Origin: Oncomelania hupensis
Lineage: Eukaryota > Mollusca > Gastropoda > Littorinimorpha > Pomatiopsidae
Assembly (NCBI GenBank): GCA_036898135.1
Contig: CM072511.1
Location: forward strand, 25,974,064-26,038,063
Direction of reading: 5' to 3'
DNA length: 64,000 bases
This document shows positions 59,038 through 64,000 of the stretch, piece after piece; within the stretch, counting starts at the first letter, position 1; each line of letters starts with the position of its first letter. Position numbers and translations under genes: made by a program. The notes under the pieces were generated by a model, which made no database searches, was not told the DNA's origin, and saw only the letters and a program-made list of their open reading frames with translations.

Positions 59038-59497
59038 ACACTCACACACACGCCCACACACACACATTCTTGTATAGGTCACAAATGGGGTAAATTTAGA
59101 ATGTAGGAATCGGAAAGTCATTTTGTAGTCATTTTTTGATTTAAAAAAAAGGGTTAGGGCAAGGGTTAGTTGCAGCGCTGCAACTAGCCCTTACCCGAAC
59201 CCTTCTCTAGAAAGTTGACCTATTTCGTCTCCTATAGGCGACGAAATAGGTCGAATTTTGCTTCAAACATTTCCAAAAATTCACTGTATTTTCTCCGTCC
59301 CGGATAGTGCACTCCTGTAGCTGTGTACTTAAAACACTCTTATGCACTACAACTGCACTCCTACGCACTAAAAGAGCACTCCGGCGCACTTAGCGACAAA
59401 TGGGGAACGGGAGACAAATGGGTAAAGTAGAAATTACCCCATTTGGTGCTAGGAAAGGTAAATTTCCTTCCCCATTCCTGCTGTTTCACACGTTCAT

Positions 59498-59545
<48 letters not shown>
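58998..59545. repeat. Palindrome-bearing dispersed repeat, copy 2
   Basis: Same order as 1881-2395: CA array, GAATCGGAAAGTC, the GGGTTAGGGCAAGGGTTAG palindrome, the CCTATTTCGTC/GACGAAATAGG palindrome at 59219-59251, GCACTCC...CACTAAAA units, then a CA array. This copy also has ACAAATGGG/CCCATTTGG inverted words at 59397-59450. Confidence 0.72.
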
Positions 59546-59547
<2 letters not shown>

Positions 59548-59731
59548 CTACACTACTTTCTTTGCATACAAACTGGCCTCCACACAGAGAGTCAATGGAC
59601 TGGTTGGTGGTAGATGATTGACTGAATGATCGACCGATTCATTTGGATTTTGCTCAGCATTTATGTTATTTTTCATACTGTGTTTGTTCTGATTCACAAT
59701 TGCAGTCATACTGTTTCTGTTCTGATTTGTC

Positions 59732-61216
59732 CAGCACAGAATGCCTAAAACAAAGTTGACAACTCTGTTCGTCGGCGTGGTTGCCGGTGTATTGCTGCTG
59801 TATGTGTACAAATGGGAAGAACTGGAGCGAACAGTGTGCTGGCCCAAAGGCGTTGCTGGTCCTCCTCGTAAAGCTGCTGTTGCTTGGCAGTCCAGCAAAA
59901 GTAATTATGAACACCTTACACACCGGACGTTCGCAAACATTCGGAAACCTAGCCCAAACTCATCGGTTTTATTGGAGGCACACATGTTCACACAGACAAG
60001 CCTTTCAGATCTAGCGGTGTATAAATCAGCAGAGAGTGGAATCAAAATCCGTTCAGAACATCGGCCAATTCCGTCTGTAAGGCGCGATCAAATGCCAAAG
60101 GTGGGGAAAATCCGAAAAAACGGTTCAACACGTTATCTATCTCCCACGAAGCGCGCTACTCAACCCCAACACACATACCTAACCCCGACTAAATATTATG
60201 AATACACCCCGCCGCCTGAACTAATACCCTTGCCCGTGATGCATTCCCCAAATGGCGAGGGATCTAACACATCAAAGACAGACGAGCTTGCTGTAGCTCA
60301 CAGTGCCCAGAAAATTGTCGATACGACCTCAACGATGCCTTCGACAACAAAGCGTGATGTTCTCACAATAGTACCCGAGACACCAGGAGAGATTGTTGCA
60401 GCGGAAGTCTCTGAAACGCTTACGTTTGTGACGCCTCTTCCGCCAAACCAATATCTCGAAATACCTAATGTAGGTGCCTTGAATGAAACACCCGAACCCA
60501 TGATAAGGTCCCAAACATCCCGTGGCGGAGGGTTTCTTGATGCTGTGCTTCCAGGTTTAGAGAAAGCCTCTGCGAGAGAAACCACTCCGGATAACGAAGA
60601 TGCAACACGCAGTCCACTCACACCAGTCGTTGGAGCCATTCGAAAGCCAACCTATGAACCCATGATGGTGCCTCCCAAGGTTTTCACCCTGGACGCGTTT
60701 CTTCAAGATGAAACTAGAACGTCTCTGGAACCTTCTGACCCGGGTTCTCCACCATCTCCAACGACTCTTCTGAAAGGTGTCTCTGTAAAGAGGATCTTAA
60801 CGCAAAAGAGCCTTCCGTTCGCCGAAACGACTAAGAGACCGCGTAGGATTGCTCCACGGGAAAGTGGTGACTTCTCTTTGGCAAACGAAAACCAAACGTC
60901 AGAGTCGGTTCCAAAAGTGATCTCTTTTTCTAATGTTATCTCACAAATGAAGCAAAACATCGTTCAGGGACCAAGACCGAGCGTTACGACTCTTCCAGGA
61001 ACATCTATGGACCCTGAAGTTCATGACATGTTTTCCGCAAACTCTACGGACTCTATGGCCTGGAGAAAAGAGGTGTTAAACCAGCTTGCTCAACAAGGAG
61101 CCATTTATCGAGGAAGTTTTCGCCAGCTGCTGAAGCATGCATACCCTCCTTTAGACTGGACCATTGACGTCAGTTCCCAGAACAGTAATGAAGCGCGCCA
61201 TGTTGTTTTCGTCAAG
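59732..61216 (+). CDS. First coding exon of a type II membrane protein, possible galactose-3-O-sulfotransferase-like
   Basis: Acceptor TTTGTCCAG precedes CACAGA-ATG (59741). The frame is open for 492 codons to a consensus donor GTCAAG|GTAAGA in phase 0; beyond it the ORF soon stops. Residues 8-23 (TLFVGVVAGVLLLYVY) form a signal anchor. Residues 24-470 are a long Ser/Thr/Pro-rich stem without cysteine clusters. The end turns into a folded-looking segment: LNQLAQQGAIYRGSFRQLLK, DWTIDV and RHVVFVK. In Gal3ST-type sulfotransferases the first conserved strand reads like VFLKTHKTASS, where KTHK starts the PAPS-binding loop. An exon end exactly after FVK fits that split. The catalytic exons are not in the window, so the identity is tentative; another Golgi glycan enzyme is possible. 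Confidence 0.7.
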
Positions 61217-61529
61217 GTAAGAGGTGAAGATGTACACAAAGGAAGCAGTTATTAATAGTATAATCTATAAGGTCCTCTACAATTCTGCTATCTCAGACGA
61301 CCGTGATCACCTTCACTGAGGATAGCTTTCTGTCGTTCCCTCATATGAAGCGAGACACTTTCGAGAATACTCAAACAAAGTGTACACTAGTATTGGCAGA
61401 ACGCAAGCGATAGGGTAAAAAGAGGAGAGGGGAAGGAGGGGGGGCTAGAAATATGAGCCAAACAGGAAGCTGTTATTCTGCACATTTGAATATACAGTAT
61501 ATATAACATTTATTTCTAATGAAGCGATT
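61217..61529. other. Intron start after the sulfotransferase-like exon
   Basis: AT-rich, with a G-rich run at 61418-61445. No downstream exon (for example a THKTGSS-like continuation) was found before the window ends. Confidence 0.4.
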
Positions 61530-61591
61530 TGGTCCTGATTTGGCTCGGAAGAGTCCGCTGGACCTAAAGCAATAATCTTGTATTGTATTGT
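61530..61591 (+). mobile_element. R-family repeat, copy R12: 62-bp 3' stub with 12 bp TSD
   Basis: AATGAAGCGATT is directly repeated at 61518-61529 and 61592-61603. Only the last 40 bases of R (GGTCCTGATTTGGCTCGGAA and TCCGCTGGACCTAAAG) plus a TGTAT tail were inserted. This extreme 5' truncation shows the family is copied from its 3' end. Confidence 0.93.
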
Positions 61592-61603
61592 AATGAAGCG
61601 ATT

Positions 61604-63787
61604 GTTTCAAGTGTTTCGCTCTCCGATCCATCATAGCCTATGTAGCTTTAAATGAGCTATTGTTACCAATCAACAGATGTCTGAATAAACTTATATCAAA
61701 GAATATTCCGTTAACACAAAGAAGGCTCATTCCGAAAGATTGCTATATAACTAATTATGACATTCCGAGCGAAGCGCTCCAAGCGGTCTTCGTGATAGAA
61801 AATTCAGGGGAGAAAATCCGATGCAGGGCGACAAGCAAACAAATCTCGAGTGTCGAATGCTGCTAATCGGTCGCTCTTTAAATTAAGCGACCCAGAATGT
61901 GCAGTAAATACGCACAGATGCTTGTGAAACAATAAGTAAATGATCTTTTTGGGTAATACTGTCACCGCCACGACTCTCTCCGGGCAGACGCCACAAACAG
62001 ACAACTTCCACACGCAGACAACCCAGAAAGAATGACGATTACCCGCAGACGGAAGTGATGAAAACACAACGAATATATATACAACTTTCAAGCTATTTAT
62101 TCATTCATACCACACACTCATACACATACAACATTTACACGTGAAACGAGAAAAATGGTGATGGAACAATCAATGGGTCGATGAACAATGAAATGGAATG
62201 TCAGATGAACGAGGGTTGCTAATCAACCACGTCTAACTAACGACTGTGCACTGCAAATGTCCGAACACAGGGGGTGTCGAGTATCAAGAGGGGGACAACA
62301 AAGAACAAGCCGACCTGATAGTAGGGCGTCCCCGTTGATGTCTCCGAAAAGTAGCTGCCCCTCCTCGTGACTGTCACCGGACTGTCGCTATGGCATCCAG
62401 GCGTAGTGGTGTCGCCACTCCCTCCCACCGCTGACGATGATGATGATGATGATTACGCTGTAGTTGCGGCAGCCCTGCCACCGTCGACGCCTCCCAGCCT
62501 AACTCCTCCAGTCGGCTAACACTGTGACGTCGAGGCCAGGTTCCACACACAGACGTCACAACCACCGCGGGAAAGGTGGGGCTGTGGAACAATGAAGATG
62601 TACACACCAACACGGACGAGGACGAACGGGTGGTGATGATGATGCTGGGTCCACACGACCAAATGTCGTCGTCGTTGTCGCGCAACGCTGGTCAACGTTA
62701 CTCAGTGTCGAGCTGATGAATTCGACGAACTTCGAAGACCCTCGAACAACGAACTTTCGAACCTGCAACATGCTTGTCTTATTGTTAATGTCATGTCCAC
62801 CCGATTCTGTCCCCCTCCCTCCTCACACTCTTCCCCCCTACTACACTAACTAATTCCTGTATCTTGAGGAAGCGCCACTGCTGTCCACTTCACTTCCCTT
62901 GACTACTATTACTGTCTCTTGTAATCAAACACATAATTCAAAAACTAAATGACATTATGAATGCATGAAATGAACAATGCTGCAAATGAATACATGTAAT
63001 CATCAACACATTATCCATCTTGAGCAACCGCAACCTCAACAACAGCAACCACTTCCATCCTACCTTCACCACACTTCACCCTCATTCTCCCTCCTTCAGT
63101 CGCACTCTTCCTTTCGTCTGCCTCTCCCCAGTGCAACCATCCTTCCCCCAGCCTCACGCACAGCTATCGTTCAACACCCCAACAGCCGGCCATCGGTCAT
63201 TAGCACAGTAAAGGAAGATCACCATCACACTTACCCACACGGCTCGAATGTAATGTACCTGTAGCTAGCCCTTTCCACTGCTCGCCTACACAGTACTCCA
63301 AGTAAGGTATCCAGTGCGTAGTAATTCCTGTTAGTGGACCACCTCTACACTAACTTACCACAACACACAAACTTAGTTATTGCTCTACACTTCCTTGAGC
63401 TTGTTACCACAACCGTAACATTTCCCACTAGGTTTTCTTTTAGAACCAGTTATCATTTACGTTAACAACTGTCCCAACCTTACTTCCAGAACAATAAACC
63501 CAGAGACACAAGACCACAGGTCTTCTCCGTTACTCTGCAAAACGTGTTCTGACTACAGTGAACACATTCCAAAACTGGCTGGCCGAACTATGCTGTTCAA
63601 AATCACGCTTCCCACGCATAACCAAACATACGACAGCGCGCAGTTACTACCCCAACCCATTAACTCTCCACCCACACTTTCTACCCGGTTTCATCACAGG
63701 CTGCCCTGTGACAAATACAATAAGGTACAAGAATATAAGTGCAAAAAATGGTTTGTATATGGATCAGATGTAGGCCTATGTAGATGT
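61604..63787. other. Stretch with no supported gene
   Basis: Presumed intron of the sulfotransferase-like gene. It is CA/TC-rich with short ORFs only. The words TGTCACCG (about 61960) and CCGTAACA (about 63420) could be LTR ends but lack a target duplication. Confidence 0.4.
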
Positions 63788-64000
63788 GTCTCAGAATGAT
63801 GAAGCATGAGACCAAACTTGGTGACCTAAAACCGATAGTCTATCACTCCAAAACGTTCCTCCAGATGGCAAAAAAATCCAGCGTAAAAATAGATATGCTT
63901 GAACAAGAAAGTACACAATAGTGTTGACCCCCAAGTGTTTCAGAAAGAGAATTTTAAAGCACGAGACCACAATTGGTGACCAAAAACCGATAGTCTAGCA
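63788..64000. repeat. Start of a tandem repeat, period about 150 bp
   Basis: TGTCTCAGAATGATGAAGCA at 63787, with GAGACCAAACTTGGTGACC and AACCGATAGTCTATCA, recurs at about 63937 as TGTTTCAGAAAGAG..., GAGACCACAATTGGTGACC and AACCGATAGTCTAGCA. The array runs off the window. Confidence 0.7.

Noticed and set aside
62237..62770. Minus-strand ORFs of 63-103 codons
   Set aside because: Overlapping frames without motifs; His/Ser/Thr-rich composition follows GAT and GTC runs.
61960..63420. Solo LTR bounded by TGTCACCG and CCGTAACA
   Set aside because: No target duplication, no second copy in the window and no internal genes; the end words alone are weak evidence.

Overview
This window looks like nuclear DNA from an invertebrate animal. 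It has intron-split genes with consensus GT/AG splice sites, (TTAGGG)-like motifs, many tRNA-derived SINEs, LINE fragments, MITEs and very long di- and trinucleotide arrays. The gene families and SINE structure would fit a lophotrochozoan, perhaps a gastropod mollusc. That placement is inference, because no species-specific marker was recognised. No prokaryotic, CRISPR or viral gene system was seen.

Three host genes can be supported, all on the + strand. (1) A complete class A (rhodopsin-like) G-protein-coupled receptor has four coding exons between 8335 and 23104 and encodes 448 aa. (2) An arylacetamide deacetylase / neutral cholesterol ester hydrolase-like serine hydrolase ends at 43300. 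Its six core exons (33429-43300, 422 aa) carry the HGGGF oxyanion motif and an intact Ser-Asp-His triad. An upstream lysine-rich exon at 30482-30768 joins in phase and could extend it to 520 aa. (3) The first coding exon of a type II membrane protein (59741-61216, 492 aa) ends at HVVFVK, directly before a phase-0 intron. The position and wording suggest a galactose-3-O-sulfotransferase-type enzyme, but the catalytic exons are not in the window. A fourth coding relic at 2664-3340 joins an N-terminal zinc-binding segment to a C-terminal CXC cysteine cluster. It looks internally deleted and frameshifted.

Most of the rest is mobile DNA. The commonest family is a 0.58-0.7 kb repeat, here called R, with about a dozen copies at 24.4-26.9, 45.8-50.6, 56.9-58.8 and 61.5 kb. 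Several copies are bounded by readable 11-13 bp target-site duplications, carry short tandem 3' tails and are 5'-truncated, which is the signature of target-primed reverse transcription. Also present are RTE-like LINE fragments (12.7-14.0, 18.9-20.3, 27.0-27.5, 52.4-52.7 kb) and two CR1/L2-like LINE 3' ends (41.7-42.4 and 57.3 kb). At least three SINE groups occur, one of which shares its 3' end with the CR1/L2-like LINE and one of which has a tRNA/5S-rRNA-like head. DNA elements include a deleted mariner at 15.2 kb with a transposase C-terminus, several MITEs and foldbacks, an element with long inverted arms at 35.1-37.4 kb, and a TIR-bounded element at 49.1 kb carrying a 76-codon ORF.

Layout: 0-8 kb holds repeats and the zinc/CXC relic. 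The receptor spans 8.3-23.1 kb, with intron 1 packed with transposons. R, LINE and SINE copies fill 24-30 kb. The hydrolase spans 30.5-43.3 kb, with a transposon in nearly every intron. Repeats dominate 43.4-59.7 kb. The sulfotransferase-like exon is at 59.7-61.2 kb and unassigned sequence runs to the end. The host genes show no sign of working in a common pathway.
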